From the NCBI RefSeq assembly GCF_900176565.1, contig NZ_FXEH01000006.1, positions 1,550,001 to 1,614,000 of the forward strand: a stretch of 64,000 nucleotides of DNA. Direction: 5' to 3'. Positions 9,216-18,195 of the stretch are shown here, piece by piece. A program made the translations under genes and the position numbers. The notes below the pieces were generated by a model. That model had not been told where the DNA came from. It made no database searches and saw only the letters and a program-made list of their open reading frames with translations. Each line of letters starts with the position of its first letter. The stretch's first letter is position 1. This DNA is from Thalassobacillus devorans (GTDB lineage Bacteria > Bacillota > Bacilli > Bacillales > Halobacillaceae).

Positions 9216-11300
9216 TTAGTATTGTTGTTTCCATTGGACAGCATTCAAATCAGCAAACGCGTATATTTCCGTGGCTATCAGATTCAATAGCCCTAAACGA
9301 TTTTCCTTTATTTTCGCATCTTCAGCCATCACCATCGTATGATCAAAGAAATTATGAATCGGATCAGCAAGCATCCCTAACGCGTTCAATGCTTGTACTG
9401 CATCATGCCGGGCTAACGAAGCAGCATACTCCTGCTTAACATCCAGATAGGTGTTGTACAGTGTTTGCTCGGTTTCGTTCTCAAAAAGCTCCGTATCAAC
9501 TTCCATCACATTTGTTTTCTTAGCCAAATTTAACACGCGGCCTAACGCTTCGTGGGTCGGTTTGAAACTTTCATCATTACGCTTAGATGCCAGCAGCTTC
9601 GCCTTTCCTTTGGTAAACGGTACATGTTTAATTCCATTCGCAAGTACCGCCTCTACAATATCAGGCTCTACTCCTTCTTCTTTAAGAAGGTAACTTGCCC
9701 GGATATGGAAGAACTCATTAAGATCCTGTACGACTTCTTCCTCTGACCGATTTGGCAGACCAAGGCTGATATAGAGTTTAACTGCTGAGTTCACGAGAGT
9801 TTCCAATTGAATATCCCAAGCTTCTTTATCTAACATTTGCAGGATGCCGATTGCTGATCTGCGCAGACCGTATGGATCCTGAGAGCCTGAAGGAATGATA
9901 CCAATCGAAAAACACCCGACAATCGTATCCAGTTTATCAGCGATACTTACGACAGTACCTGGGATAGAGTTTGGCAATTCTCCGTTAGCATGTCGAGGCA
10001 TATAATGCTCATTGATAGCCTGGGCTACTTCCTCGTCCTCTCCAAATATCCTTGCATATTTCTCTCCCATAATACCTTGTAATTCAGGAAATTCACCCAC
10101 CATATGAGTGACAAGGTCAAATTTGCTTATTTCAGCCGTACGCAGCACTTGCTTTTTAATAGCGGGCTGCAACTTCAAATGGTCGCTGAGCGCATCAGAA
10201 AGCTTGACCGTACGTTGAACTTTATCTGCTATCGTTCCTAAATCCTCCTGGAAAACCATTCGTGCTAATTTGTCGAGGCTTTGTTCTATGGAAGCTTTTT
10301 GATCTTCCTCATAGAAAAAACGAGCATCAGCCAGTCTTGCATTCAATACTTTTTCATTGCCCCGCGCTACATTATCCAAATGTTTGTCGTCACCATTTCT
10401 TACAGCAACGAAAAACGGCAGTAATTCTCCCGTCTTCGCTCGAACAGGGAAATAGCGTTGATGCTCTTTCATGGAAGTTATTAAAGCTTCTTCTGGCACA
10501 ATAAGAAAATCTTCGCTGTACTCTCCATAAAAAACAGTTGGATACTCAACCAGGTGTGTTACTTCATTGAGTAAATCTTCATCTACAAGGATATTCCAGT
10601 TTTTTTCTTGTGCCAGCTTTTCTATTTGCGTGGCAATCATTTCTTTCCTCATAGCAACATCGACGATGACATATTGATCTTGCAATAGCCTTTCATATTG
10701 ATCCGCATGCGTTACTTCAACCTTATCACCGAGGAATCGATGACCGAATGTGCTCTTGCCAGTGTGGACATCCTCAATGGAAAATGGAATCACTTCATCA
10801 TTATAGAGGGCTGCCAGCCAGCGGATTGGGCGGACATAGCGCAGTTGCCTGCTTCCCCAGCGCATATTCTTAGGAAAGTTCAAAGAAAGTATAATGTCAC
10901 TAAATTGACTAACCAAATTCTTTGTGGACTCTCCTTCCGTATATTTATTGACATGAACGTATTCCGTCCCTTTTATTTCTTTAAAATAAATATCATCCAC
11001 ACTTTTACCTTGTCCTTTAGTGAAGCCAATTGCAGCTTTTGTCCAATTGCCCTCCTCATCTATTGCTATCTTTTTTGCTGGGCCTTTGGCTTCTTCTTCG
11101 ATGTCCGGTTGTTTATCTGCCAGCCCTTCAACTTTAACAGACAGACGTCGCGGTGTAGCCATCGTTGCAATAGTGTCATAAGGAAGACGTAAATCGTCCA
11201 GCCATTGCTTTGTTTTTTCTTCTAATTGAGCCAGTGCATCATCAATAAAGCGAGCTGGCAGTTCTTCTAATCCGACCTCGAATAGCACGGTATTACTCAT
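9216..11300 (-). CDS. glyS: glycyl-tRNA synthetase beta subunit
   Basis: 694 aa. Partner of GlyQ in the alpha2beta2 glycyl-tRNA synthetase; the beta chain binds tRNA. The N-terminal signature [13 protein letters not shown], the middle RNPKNMRW-type segment ([22 protein letters not shown]) and a C-terminal DALR-like helical domain ([10 protein letters not shown]) are visible. An HD-like region lies near residue 430. The start ATG overlaps the glyQ stop by 8 nt behind AAGGAGG, so the two are translationally coupled. Expression should follow the glycine T-box upstream of glyQ. Confidence 0.96.
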   Translation of the reverse strand: MSNTVLFEVGLEELPARFIDDALAQLEEKTKQWLDDLRLPYDTIATMATPRRLSVKVEGLADKQPDIEEEAKGPAKKIAIDEEGNWTKAAIGFTKGQGKSVDDIYFKEIKGTEYVHVNKYTEGESTKNLVSQFSDIILSLNFPKNMRWGSRQLRYVRPIRWLAALYNDEVIPFSIEDVHTGKSTFGHRFLGDKVEVTHADQYERLLQDQYVIVDVAMRKEMIATQIEKLAQEKNWNILVDEDLLNEVTHLVEYPTVFYGEYSEDFLIVPEEALITSMKEHQRYFPVRAKTGELLPFFVAVRNGDDKHLDNVARGNEKVLNARLADARFFYEEDQKASIEQSLDKLARMVFQEDLGTIADKVQRTVKLSDALSDHLKLQPAIKKQVLRTAEISKFDLVTHMVGEFPELQGIMGEKYARIFGEDEEVAQAINEHYMPRHANGELPNSIPGTVVSIADKLDTIVGCFSIGIIPSGSQDPYGLRRSAIGILQMLDKEAWDIQLETLVNSAVKLYISLGLPNRSEEEVVQDLNEFFHIRASYLLKEEGVEPDIVEAVLANGIKHVPFTKGKAKLLASKRNDESFKPTHEALGRVLNLAKKTNVMEVDTELFENETEQTLYNTYLDVKQEYAASLARHDAVQALNALGMLADPIHNFFDHTMVMAEDAKIKENRLGLLNLIATEIYAFADLNAVQWKQQY

Positions 11301-12183
11301 GAGACGCATCCTCCTTATCTTTCAACATAGGAAAGCCTATCCGTTCACGTTCTTCTACATAAGTTTTAGCAATTTTACGTGCCAGATTTCTGACACGAGC
11401 AATATAACCGGTACGCTCTGTTACCGAAATTACTCCTTTAGCATCTAATAAATTGAACGTATGGGAGCACTTAAGAACATAATCATAAGCCGGGAATACA
11501 AGGCCAAGCTCCATCGCACGTTCGGCTTCTTTTTCATATACGCTGAACAAGTTAAATAGCATATCACTGTCAGACGATTCAAAAGTGTACTTGGAATGTT
11601 CATATTCTGGTTGCGAAAATATATCCCCGACAGTTACACCATTCGTCCATTCAAGCTCGAAAACATTTTCTTTATCCTGGATATAGGAAGCTAATCGCTC
11701 TAACCCATAAGTTATTTCTGCAGAGACTGGTTTCGCTTCAAGTCCGCCTATTTGCTGGAAATAGGTGAACTGGGTAATTTCCATTCCATCCAGCCATACT
11801 TCCCAGCCTAAACCAGCGGCACCAAGCGTCGGATTTTCCCAGTTATCTTCCACAAATCTGATATCATGCTTCAACGGATCTATTCCTAAAGCTTTAAGAG
11901 AATCTAAGTATAATTCCTGGATATTGTCAGGAGAAGGCTTCATGATTACCTGGAATTGGTGATGCTGGTATAGCCGGTTCGGGTTTTCCCCATACCTGCC
12001 ATCCGCAGGCCTTCGTGAAGGTTCTACATAGGCGACGTTCCAGGGCTCTGGACCAAGACTGCGTAATAACGTCATAGGAGACATTGTTCCCGCTCCCTTT
12101 TCTACATCATAAGCCTGCATTAACAGGCATCCTTGGTTTGACCAATGCTTTTGTAATGTCAGTATCATATCTTGTATATTCAT
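11293..12183 (-). CDS. glyQ: glycyl-tRNA synthetase alpha subunit
   Basis: 296 aa. Catalytic class II subunit that forms glycyl-adenylate. [21 protein letters not shown] at the start and the motif-2 region [12 protein letters not shown] are visible. The start is the ATG after GGAGGGAAGAAAAT; an in-frame upstream extension of 23 codons has no family match. First gene of glyQS, preceded by a T-box leader with its own promoter. Confidence 0.96.
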   Translation of the reverse strand: MNIQDMILTLQKHWSNQGCLLMQAYDVEKGAGTMSPMTLLRSLGPEPWNVAYVEPSRRPADGRYGENPNRLYQHHQFQVIMKPSPDNIQELYLDSLKALGIDPLKHDIRFVEDNWENPTLGAAGLGWEVWLDGMEITQFTYFQQIGGLEAKPVSAEITYGLERLASYIQDKENVFELEWTNGVTVGDIFSQPEYEHSKYTFESSDSDMLFNLFSVYEKEAERAMELGLVFPAYDYVLKCSHTFNLLDAKGVISVTERTGYIARVRNLARKIAKTYVEERERIGFPMLKDKEDASHE

Positions 12184-12252
12184 ATTTTCTTCCCTCCAGT
12201 AGATGAATGTCTTTTCCCAAAACAAAATACAAGCACTTTGTCCATTAGACAT

Positions 12253-12467
12253 TAAAAAAATCTCGTCCCTATGTCACTGTCCATGACATAGGGACGAGAT
12301 TTTCCCGCGGTTCCACCCTATTTGCTTCCTGTCTCCCAGGAAGCCGCTTTGAAAGCTGCTCAGGAATGCCTTCCCTATCTCTTCAACACCTGTCTCACAC
12401 TATCACAGGCTCGCTTAAGTCCAGGGGAATAGGTACTACTTTCCTTCAACGCACAAGTTTAATTGGT
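12253..12467 (-). promoter_or_regulatory. glycine T-box riboswitch of glyQS
   Basis: Read on the minus strand, the leader has the stem I pattern (GCGTTGAAGGAAAGTAGTA, then GAGCCTGTGATAGTGTGA), the specifier-loop context GAA-GGC-ATTCCTGAGC with glycine codon GGC at 12370-12368, and a stem III hairpin GCTTCCTG/CAGGAAGC. The T-box core AGGGTGGAACCGCGG at 12319-12305 follows. The leader ends in a strong terminator whose arms contain CTCGTCCCTATGTCA, followed by TTTTTTT, at 12299-12253. Uncharged tRNA-Gly would stabilise the antiterminator and raise glyQS expression. Confidence 0.95.
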
Positions 12468-12473
12468 AATAGC

Positions 12474-12503
12474 ATCATACTTGATAGCTTACTACTTTGT
12501 CAA
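12474..12503 (-). promoter_or_regulatory. sigma-A promoter of glyQS, overlapping the recO stop codon
   Basis: TTGACA at 12503-12498, an 18-bp spacer and TATGAT at 12479-12474. The recO TGA stop is inside the -35 box. Position fits a transcript starting near 12467 that contains the whole T-box. Confidence 0.75.
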
Positions 12504-13252
12504 TCTTCTGGTTTAAAAAGGTCCAGCTGCTTCAGGAATTTCTTTGACTTGATATAATAACCACCATAATAATCATAATAGGCATCCATCAGCTGCCGTA
12601 TTTTGCGCTTATTCTCTTCTTTTATTGTGATATTACCTACACGTGCAACATCTACATTGGCAAATAAACGGAGTAAACTTGCCATTTTTTCGGTAAGTCC
12701 GTATGCTTCCGGGTCCATATGTTTACAGCGGAAACATAAAAAGCCCCCTTCTTTTACAGAAAAGGAGAAGGGGCCATTTTCGTGGCTGCAATTTACACAA
12801 ACATCAAGCTGAGGAGCGAACCCTGCTTTTTTGTATAATTTAAGTTCATACATCATTGTCAATATTTCCGGATCCTTATCTTCTGTAATCCAAATCAACG
12901 TCTGAAGAAATTGTTGGAACAAAAATGGATCCGGCTGCTTATCTTCCACCATTTTATCTGTCATTTCTGCCAAATAAGCTGCATAAGCTGTTTTGATAAT
13001 ATCTTCACGTACTCCCCGCAGTGAGGAAATGACTTCTCCCTGGCTGAGAGAACCGAGATTTCGTCCTGTTTGTACCAAATAATGCCCGTGTATAAAAGGC
13101 TGGGTAATAGAAGCCATCCTGCTTTTAGGCTTCTTTGCTCCTTTAGCCATGATACCGAATTTCCCTTTTTCCCTGGAAAAAAGAGTAACGATTTTGTGAG
13201 TTTCCCCATAATCTTTTGTTCGTAGGACGATTCCCTCGACTTTTTCAAACAA
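12500..13252 (-). CDS. recO: DNA repair protein RecO
   Basis: 250 aa from the start chosen. RecFOR-pathway recombination mediator that helps load RecA on SSB-coated DNA. An N-terminal OB fold holds EGIVLRTKDYGETHKIVTL. The C-terminal half has a zinc finger with CVNC near residue 150 and CFRCKH near 172. The preferred start is TTG, because the AAGGTG sequence is correctly spaced for it and the protein then aligns with B. subtilis RecO; a GTG three codons upstream overlaps that ribosome site. It lies between yqzL and glyQS. Confidence 0.93.
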   Translation of the reverse strand: MFEKVEGIVLRTKDYGETHKIVTLFSREKGKFGIMAKGAKKPKSRMASITQPFIHGHYLVQTGRNLGSLSQGEVISSLRGVREDIIKTAYAAYLAEMTDKMVEDKQPDPFLFQQFLQTLIWITEDKDPEILTMMYELKLYKKAGFAPQLDVCVNCSHENGPFSFSVKEGGFLCFRCKHMDPEAYGLTEKMASLLRLFANVDVARVGNITIKEENKRKIRQLMDAYYDYYGGYYIKSKKFLKQLDLFKPED

Positions 13253-13272
13253 TGCTGTCACCTTTTCTAATT

Positions 13273-13416
13273 CTACATATTGGATTCAGTTCCAGAAACC
13301 GTTTCACTTTCCTGAGGCTCTTCTTCGTTTAACGCTTGCTTTTCCATCTCTTTCATGAGTAAGTAGGTTTCTATGTTTCCTGTTTGACTAAAAACTTTCC
13401 ATGGCAAGTCGACCAC
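13273..13416 (-). CDS. yqzL: YqzL family small protein
   Basis: 47 aa. It begins MVDLPWKVFSQTGNIETY and has an acidic C-terminal tail (NEEEPQESETVSG), matching the B. subtilis YqzL that lies between era and recO. Function unknown. It starts with GTG, behind AAAGGCGGTG, and ends 20 bp before the recO start. The conserved N-terminal half and the conserved position make it a real gene despite its size. Confidence 0.9.
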   Translation of the reverse strand: MVDLPWKVFSQTGNIETYLLMKEMEKQALNEEEPQESETVSGTESNM

Positions 13417-13518
13417 AAGAAACACCGCCTTTCAAGTTAGTTATTCATTCATAAATAACGTCACATTCTTAGGATGCTCCCAACAAGCTTAAGCATGAAT
13501 ATTAAATTTTACCAGAAC

Positions 13519-14424
13519 TTAATATTCATCATCTTTGTAGCCATACTCATTCAACTGAAGCTGACGGTTGCGCCAATCTTTCTGTACCTTCACCCACAAA
13601 TCCAGGAAAACTTTTGTACCTAATAATGCCTCAATATCTTCCCTGGCCCGTTGTCCTATTTCCTTCAGCATCTTGCCTTGTTTCCCGATGATAATACCTT
13701 TTTGAGAAGGGCGTTCAATAATAAGCGTAGCCTGGATATACACCGTTTCTGATTGTTCACGATGTTCTATTCCATCAATCACCACCGCAATAGAATGAGG
13801 AACTTCTTCTCTAGTCAGATGGAGTGCTTTTTCCCGAATCATCTCGCTGATAATAAACCTTTCCGGATGATCGGTAATCTGATCCTCAGGATAATATTGC
13901 GGTCCTTCCGGCAGCTGCTGCTTTAATACATCTAATAAATGAGTGACATTGTTCCCTTCTAATGCCGAAATAGGAATGATTTCTTTGAAGTCATACATTT
14001 CGCGGTATTGATCGATCAACGGCAATAGATCATCAGGGTGTACCTTGTCAATTTTATTAATAATTAGAAATACAGGCTTATCTACTTTATCCAGGCGATC
14101 GATGATGAATTGGTCACCCCGGCCATAACCTTCTTCTGCGTTGATCATGAACATGATAGCATCTACTTCATTCAACGATTGTTCAGCGACTTTTACCATG
14201 AAATCCCCTAGCTTGTGCTTAGGTTTATGAATGCCAGGTGTATCGATAAATACGATTTGGGCATCTTCCTCTGTCCATACGCCCTGTATTTTGTTTCTTG
14301 TTGTTTGTGGCTTATCGCTCATTATGGCAATCTTCTGGCCGATGACACGGTTCATGAACGTAGACTTTCCAACATTCGGCCTGCCAATAATTGCAATAAA
14401 ACCTGACTTGAATGATTTCTCCAT
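13519..14424 (-). CDS. era: ribosome-assembly GTPase Era
   Basis: 301 aa. Binds the 3' end of 16S rRNA during 30S maturation. G1 GRPNVGKST is near residue 14, G2 PQTTRN near 39, G3 DTPG near 60, G4 NKID near 122, G5 SALEG near 153. The C-terminal KH domain holds [15 protein letters not shown] near residue 240. In B. subtilis cdd lies between dgkA and era; here only 115 nt separate era from dgkA, so cdd is absent from this place. Confidence 0.96.
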   Translation of the reverse strand: MEKSFKSGFIAIIGRPNVGKSTFMNRVIGQKIAIMSDKPQTTRNKIQGVWTEEDAQIVFIDTPGIHKPKHKLGDFMVKVAEQSLNEVDAIMFMINAEEGYGRGDQFIIDRLDKVDKPVFLIINKIDKVHPDDLLPLIDQYREMYDFKEIIPISALEGNNVTHLLDVLKQQLPEGPQYYPEDQITDHPERFIISEMIREKALHLTREEVPHSIAVVIDGIEHREQSETVYIQATLIIERPSQKGIIIGKQGKMLKEIGQRAREDIEALLGTKVFLDLWVKVQKDWRNRQLQLNEYGYKDDEY

Positions 14425-14539
14425 AAATTATCCTCCGTTTGTGAATGAGGTGTAGTGTAATAACTATTTTACTATAGATGGATTGTATTTACATGTACTC
14501 GACAAAAGCTTTCAATCTTTTTCGCTCAAGCGCGCTTTT

Positions 14540-14917
14540 TCAGAAAAACGCCACTAGTTTCGGAATGAAAATTATTAATCCGATAATCACCGATAATAAT
14601 GCTGCTATCAATACTGCTCCGGCCGCTATATCCTTTACCATACCGACAGCTGGGTGGATATCCGGTGATAAATGGTCCATTGCTTTTTCTAAACTGGTGT
14701 TTACCATTTCCATAGTCAAAACCAGCCCAATTACTAATAAAACAATTGCCCATTCAACCCGTGAAAGTTGCATAATCATGGAACATAACAGGACGATAGC
14801 AGCGATAATCAAATGATACTTCATATTCCGTTCTGTCTTTGTAACTGTAAGTATCCCTCTCCAAGCGTATTTAAACCCTATACCTCTTTTTTTATTCCCG
14901 TTCCAACCCGAACTCAT
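14540..14917 (-). CDS. dgkA: diacylglycerol kinase family protein, undecaprenol kinase type
   Basis: 125 aa. Small integral membrane kinase with three transmembrane helices (about 35-55, 60-75 and 97-120), the catalytic-site motif EMVNTSLEKAMD near residue 70 and KDIAAGAV near 95. Gram-positive members act on undecaprenol rather than diacylglycerol. The start ATG overlaps the ybeY 3' end by 26 nt with GAGGAT upstream, so the overlap is somewhat long; a shorter start is possible, but the basic N-terminus fits the family. Confidence 0.92.
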   Translation of the reverse strand: MSSGWNGNKKRGIGFKYAWRGILTVTKTERNMKYHLIIAAIVLLCSMIMQLSRVEWAIVLLVIGLVLTMEMVNTSLEKAMDHLSPDIHPAVGMVKDIAAGAVLIAALLSVIIGLIIFIPKLVAFF

Positions 14918-15362
14918 TTAAAATATCCTCTTGTCTTTGGAACATTTTCTTTTCATCTGTTTCCTCCATATGGTCGTACCCTAATAAATGTAAAAAACCA
15001 TGCAAGGCTAAGAAGCCTAGTTCACGTTCCAGGGAATGGCCATATTCTTGCGCCTGTTCCTTTGCTTTATCAACAGATATCACAATATCACCGAGAACTA
15101 CCGGGATTTCTTCACCGATCACCCGTACCTCACCTTCTCCTTCTTCTTGCATGGCAAAGGAAATGACATCGGTCGGTGCGTCCTTTTGGCGATAGTTACG
15201 GTTTAATATTTGAATTTCTTTGTTATCGACAAAATTCACGGAGATTTCAGCTTCATTTTGGACTTTTTCCTTTTCCCCAGCAAAGCGCAGCAAACGCTGG
15301 ATCATATCGATATGGCCTTCGTCTATGGTATTTGTTTCATCATGAAAGTCAATTTGGATCAT
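14892..15362 (-). CDS. ybeY: endoribonuclease/rRNA maturation factor YbeY
   Basis: 156 aa. Zinc-dependent RNase acting in 16S rRNA 3'-end processing and ribosome quality control. The signature HGFLHLLGYDH with its three histidines is near residue 122, and TDVISFAM near 65. RBS AAGGAGGCGG precedes the ATG. In B. subtilis the upstream neighbour is pgpH; here it is a 287-bp noncoding gap and then phoH. Confidence 0.95.
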   Translation of the reverse strand: MIQIDFHDETNTIDEGHIDMIQRLLRFAGEKEKVQNEAEISVNFVDNKEIQILNRNYRQKDAPTDVISFAMQEEGEGEVRVIGEEIPVVLGDIVISVDKAKEQAQEYGHSLERELGFLALHGFLHLLGYDHMEETDEKKMFQRQEDILNEFGLERE

Positions 15363-15539
15363 TGGTCCGCCTCCTTAATAACGAGTTATCACTTAATTTA
15401 TATTGTGTCCGCCCCACTAATTCTTATTGGTTTATTCTTTAACATGTTCCGCTTTTCCAAAACCATTAAACCTCTGATGATGTGTTGTTGGATAGAATTG
15501 AATAGCTATACGCATCAGCATTTATCCTACCATAGAAAA
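15363..15539. other. noncoding gap where pgpH is normally found
   Basis: No ORF of note on either strand. Together with the hairpin repeat at 15540-15628 this forms a 287-bp gap between ybeY and phoH. I see no recognisable remnant of a 7TM-HD protein. Confidence 0.5.
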
Positions 15540-15628
15540 ACTTGGCTTGTCGCCAAGTAATTCTGGCGAAAGCCTTAGTTTTTTATACTTTAGCCTTTTA
15601 ACAAAGTTTACTTTTTTAAAGTATAAAA
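15540..15628. repeat. dispersed hairpin repeat, copy 1
   Basis: GGCTTGTCGCC (15544-15554) pairs with GGCGAAAGCC (15565-15574). A second inverted repeat follows: TTTTATACTTTA (15581-15592) and TAAAGTATAAAA (15617-15628). Related sequences occur at 44775, 57001 and 58990, with a half copy near 2679. Confidence 0.7.
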
Positions 15629-15655
15629 TAAGACCCTTGCATCCGGGTCTTATTT
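15626..15655 (-). terminator. phoH terminator
   Basis: AAATAAGACCC and GGGTCTTATTT form an 11-bp stem. The phoH TAA stop is inside the proximal arm. Confidence 0.8.
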
Positions 15656-16627
15656 GTCTTCCTTCTTCTCTTTATCTTTCTCATAAGCATCAATAATTCG
15701 TTGTACTAATGGATGACGGATAACATCTGTCTGATCAAGATGGATAAATGAGGATCCTTTAATCCCTCTTAAACGCAATTCTGCTTCACGAAGCCCTGAC
15801 CTTACCCCTTTAGGCAGGTCAACCTGTGTAATATCCCCTGTGATAACCATTTTTGAACCAAAGCCGAGTCTGGTCAAGAACATTTTCATCTGTTCAGGAG
15901 TAGTATTTTGCGCTTCGTCCAAAATAGCAAACGCATCATCCAGCGTGCGTCCACGCATATAGGCAAGAGGGGCAATTTCAATTGTTCCCCTCTCAATAAG
16001 ACGAGCGGTATGTTCAGTCCCTAATACATCATGCAGTGAGTCATAGAGAGGACGGAGATAAGGATCTACCTTCTCTTTCAAATCACCTGGCAGAAAGCCA
16101 AGGCTTTCCCCAGCTTCTACAGCCGGCCGGGTTAATATTATCCGCTTAACCTGCCCATTTTTCAGGGCATTGACCGCCATAACGACAGCTAAATAAGTTT
16201 TACCTGTTCCAGCGGGGCCGATCCCAAACACTAAATCATTATTACGGATGGCTGATACGTAGCCGCGTTGCCCCAATGTCTTAACACGAATCGATTTACC
16301 TTTTGCATTTCGGGTGATTTCGTCTTCAAATAAGGCCTCGAACTGGTTGATTTTTCCTTTTTTGGCCAGCTCCACAGCATAGACAACATCCCGTTCAGTT
16401 ATCGTCAAACCTTTTCTGATTAGTGCCAGTAAAGAAAGCAATACTTCTTCCACAAGCTTAGTCTTATCTCCACGGCCCGAGGCGCTTACATGCTCCCCGC
16501 GGGAAATTATAGAAACCTGAAGCTGTTCCTCAATCTGTTTAAGGTTTCGATCTTCTGTTCCAAATAATGCTAATGCTTCTGATGGGTTATCTAGTTGTAT
16601 ATCAATCGTTTTTAAGTCTTCCTGCAT
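15650..16627 (-). CDS. phoH: PhoH family ATPase
   Basis: 325 aa. P-loop ATPase with the PhoH-type helicase-like core. Walker A GPAGTGKT is near residue 138, Walker B ILDEAQNTTPEQMKMFLTR near 235, with GFGSKMVITGD following. A KH-like N-terminal domain lies at about 10-100. The role is thought to involve RNA metabolism, perhaps with YbeY. The start is the ATG behind AAGGAG; a TTG two codons upstream overlaps that site. It follows yqfD directly (2 nt gap). Confidence 0.94.
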   Translation of the reverse strand: MQEDLKTIDIQLDNPSEALALFGTEDRNLKQIEEQLQVSIISRGEHVSASGRGDKTKLVEEVLLSLLALIRKGLTITERDVVYAVELAKKGKINQFEALFEDEITRNAKGKSIRVKTLGQRGYVSAIRNNDLVFGIGPAGTGKTYLAVVMAVNALKNGQVKRIILTRPAVEAGESLGFLPGDLKEKVDPYLRPLYDSLHDVLGTEHTARLIERGTIEIAPLAYMRGRTLDDAFAILDEAQNTTPEQMKMFLTRLGFGSKMVITGDITQVDLPKGVRSGLREAELRLRGIKGSSFIHLDQTDVIRHPLVQRIIDAYEKDKEKKEDK

Positions 16628-16629
16628 AT

Positions 16630-17814
16630 TCAATCTCCTTGATTCACATTCTTTGTCTTTGCTATATCTTCATGAACTTTCATAAAAAGGATTAATTTTA
16701 CTTTACCATTGTCCACACTTCGGTGCAAAATATTTTCTTCCGTAATTTCAGAACCCTCAGGAAGTTTTTTGAGCAAACCTCTTTTCCCCTGCTCTTTTGC
16801 TATTTGCGCTGCTTCTTCCTCGGTTCTGTCATACTTCATGCGAGACAGCTCAAAGTACGTTGATTTTTTCCAGTAGAAAGGGAAGGTCTTAGAAAATATG
16901 CTCAGCTGATGATAATCTTCTTCTTTTTTCTTGAACTTGTAGTCTATTTTACCCCAGCCCCATACAGGAAATTCAAAACCCGCGATATTGATATGGTATT
17001 GATTTTCAAACTCTCCTGTAGCTGTTTGTATATTCTCTTGTTGGCTTGCGGTAACTTCTACGCGATACCATGTTTCAGCGACAACTTGTCCTTCTGCCCG
17101 GACAAGACTTTTATCATTTTCATCCAGTTGGGCAGATGCTAACAAATCGCCTTTTTCCACATAGTCGTTAACCTCAACCATCGGCTTACCTTGTGAGATA
17201 TAAATGTAATGAATCATGCCTTTTTTCGCCGCCACCAAATCTGCCGGCTGCCTTGCTTCCTCTTTTTCTACTAATGTCTTTTCAACTCCATGAAAAATAT
17301 ATGCGGTGCCCTTCTTCTCCACACCGATCCAAAGCAGTTCCGGTATATCATCCAGAAGCTTCTGCTGTAAAGTGCCATTATCATCAAGTCTGAAAGAAAC
17401 AGCTCCTGGCTGCACCCCGTACCCCTTTAATTGCTTTTCCACTTTTTTCTCCAGTTCTTTTGGCAGTCCTTCGATATGAACGGACCAAACTAAATTGGAA
17501 ACAAAAACAAGAAGCATGATGGTTAACAGTAACGCAAACCATAATGGCTTCTGAGCTACAAAATTACTCCACAAATAAGGGATTCCTTGTCCGCGTTTCA
17601 AACGAATTTTATACCTTGTCCTTTTTCTGATCCTCTTCACTTCTGTGAGGTCATCCAGATAAATGTTTGCCTGAAGCTGATGCTCCGACAATTTCTTTGC
17701 ATTCCAAATAACCACCCCTTCTCTGGCACAAAGGTTGATAAACTGTTCCGGATATGTACCCTGGATGATTAGTGTGACGTATCCCTTTATGAACTTACCT
17801 TGTAAAGGTTTCAT
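16630..17814 (-). CDS. yqfD: sporulation protein YqfD
   Basis: 394 aa. Membrane-anchored protein made in the mother cell in B. subtilis, where it is needed for efficient sporulation. One transmembrane helix lies near residues 82-105, after a basic segment (RIRKRTRYKIRLKRGQG). The large outside domain ends in a YqfD/stage IV-like region. Start is ATG behind AAAGGAGG. The yqfC-yqfD order is conserved. Confidence 0.92.
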   Translation of the reverse strand: MKPLQGKFIKGYVTLIIQGTYPEQFINLCAREGVVIWNAKKLSEHQLQANIYLDDLTEVKRIRKRTRYKIRLKRGQGIPYLWSNFVAQKPLWFALLLTIMLLVFVSNLVWSVHIEGLPKELEKKVEKQLKGYGVQPGAVSFRLDDNGTLQQKLLDDIPELLWIGVEKKGTAYIFHGVEKTLVEKEEARQPADLVAAKKGMIHYIYISQGKPMVEVNDYVEKGDLLASAQLDENDKSLVRAEGQVVAETWYRVEVTASQQENIQTATGEFENQYHINIAGFEFPVWGWGKIDYKFKKKEEDYHQLSIFSKTFPFYWKKSTYFELSRMKYDRTEEEAAQIAKEQGKRGLLKKLPEGSEITEENILHRSVDNGKVKLILFMKVHEDIAKTKNVNQGD

Positions 17815-17842
17815 CTTAAAAGGCCTCCTTTCAAGGAACAAA

Positions 17843-18124
17843 TTATTGATCCGTAAATAAAATTGAATGCATCTTTCCTTCTACCAGTATTTCTTCCGAT
17901 AACATCATTTTTAAAACGAATCCTTCACCAGTCAGACGGATTTGTCCTTTCCTCGATTTCAGTCTGATTTCATGCTCAGAAAAATGGAGCAGTCCCTGAT
18001 GGTTTTCTATATAAACATGGAAATCCCCGATTGTAGTGACTCTTGGCAAATCCAACATGACATCAGAAGGAAGTTCCAAGTAATTGGCCATCCAGCCACG
18101 GATCTGTTGTTGCCATTTTTTCAT
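17843..18124 (-). CDS. yqfC: sporulation protein YqfC
   Basis: 93 aa. Small conserved partner of YqfD, YabP/YqfC superfamily, made in the mother cell in B. subtilis. Conserved segments are LELPSDVMLDLPRVT and FHVYIENHQGLLHFSEHEIRL. A strong GGAGGGGGAGG lies upstream. The 28-nt gap to yqfD suggests one transcript. Confidence 0.93.
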   Translation of the reverse strand: MKKWQQQIRGWMANYLELPSDVMLDLPRVTTIGDFHVYIENHQGLLHFSEHEIRLKSRKGQIRLTGEGFVLKMMLSEEILVEGKMHSILFTDQ

Positions 18125-18152
18125 GTAACGACCTCCCCCTCCTCTATATATA

Positions 18153-18191
18153 CGAAAAACGCACGGATTGTATCACTACAATCCGTGCGTT
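18153..18191 (-). terminator. terminator of the yqeZ-floA-yqfB-like operon
   Basis: Perfect 15-bp stem (AACGCACGGATTGTA with TACAATCCGTGCGTT) around a 4-nt loop, with TTTTTCG after it on the minus strand. It separates the sigma-W operon from yqfC. Confidence 0.88.
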
Positions 18192-18195
18192 CTTA

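Noticed and set aside
14526-14753. 75-aa frame on the minus strand
   Set aside because: Out-of-frame shadow of dgkA.
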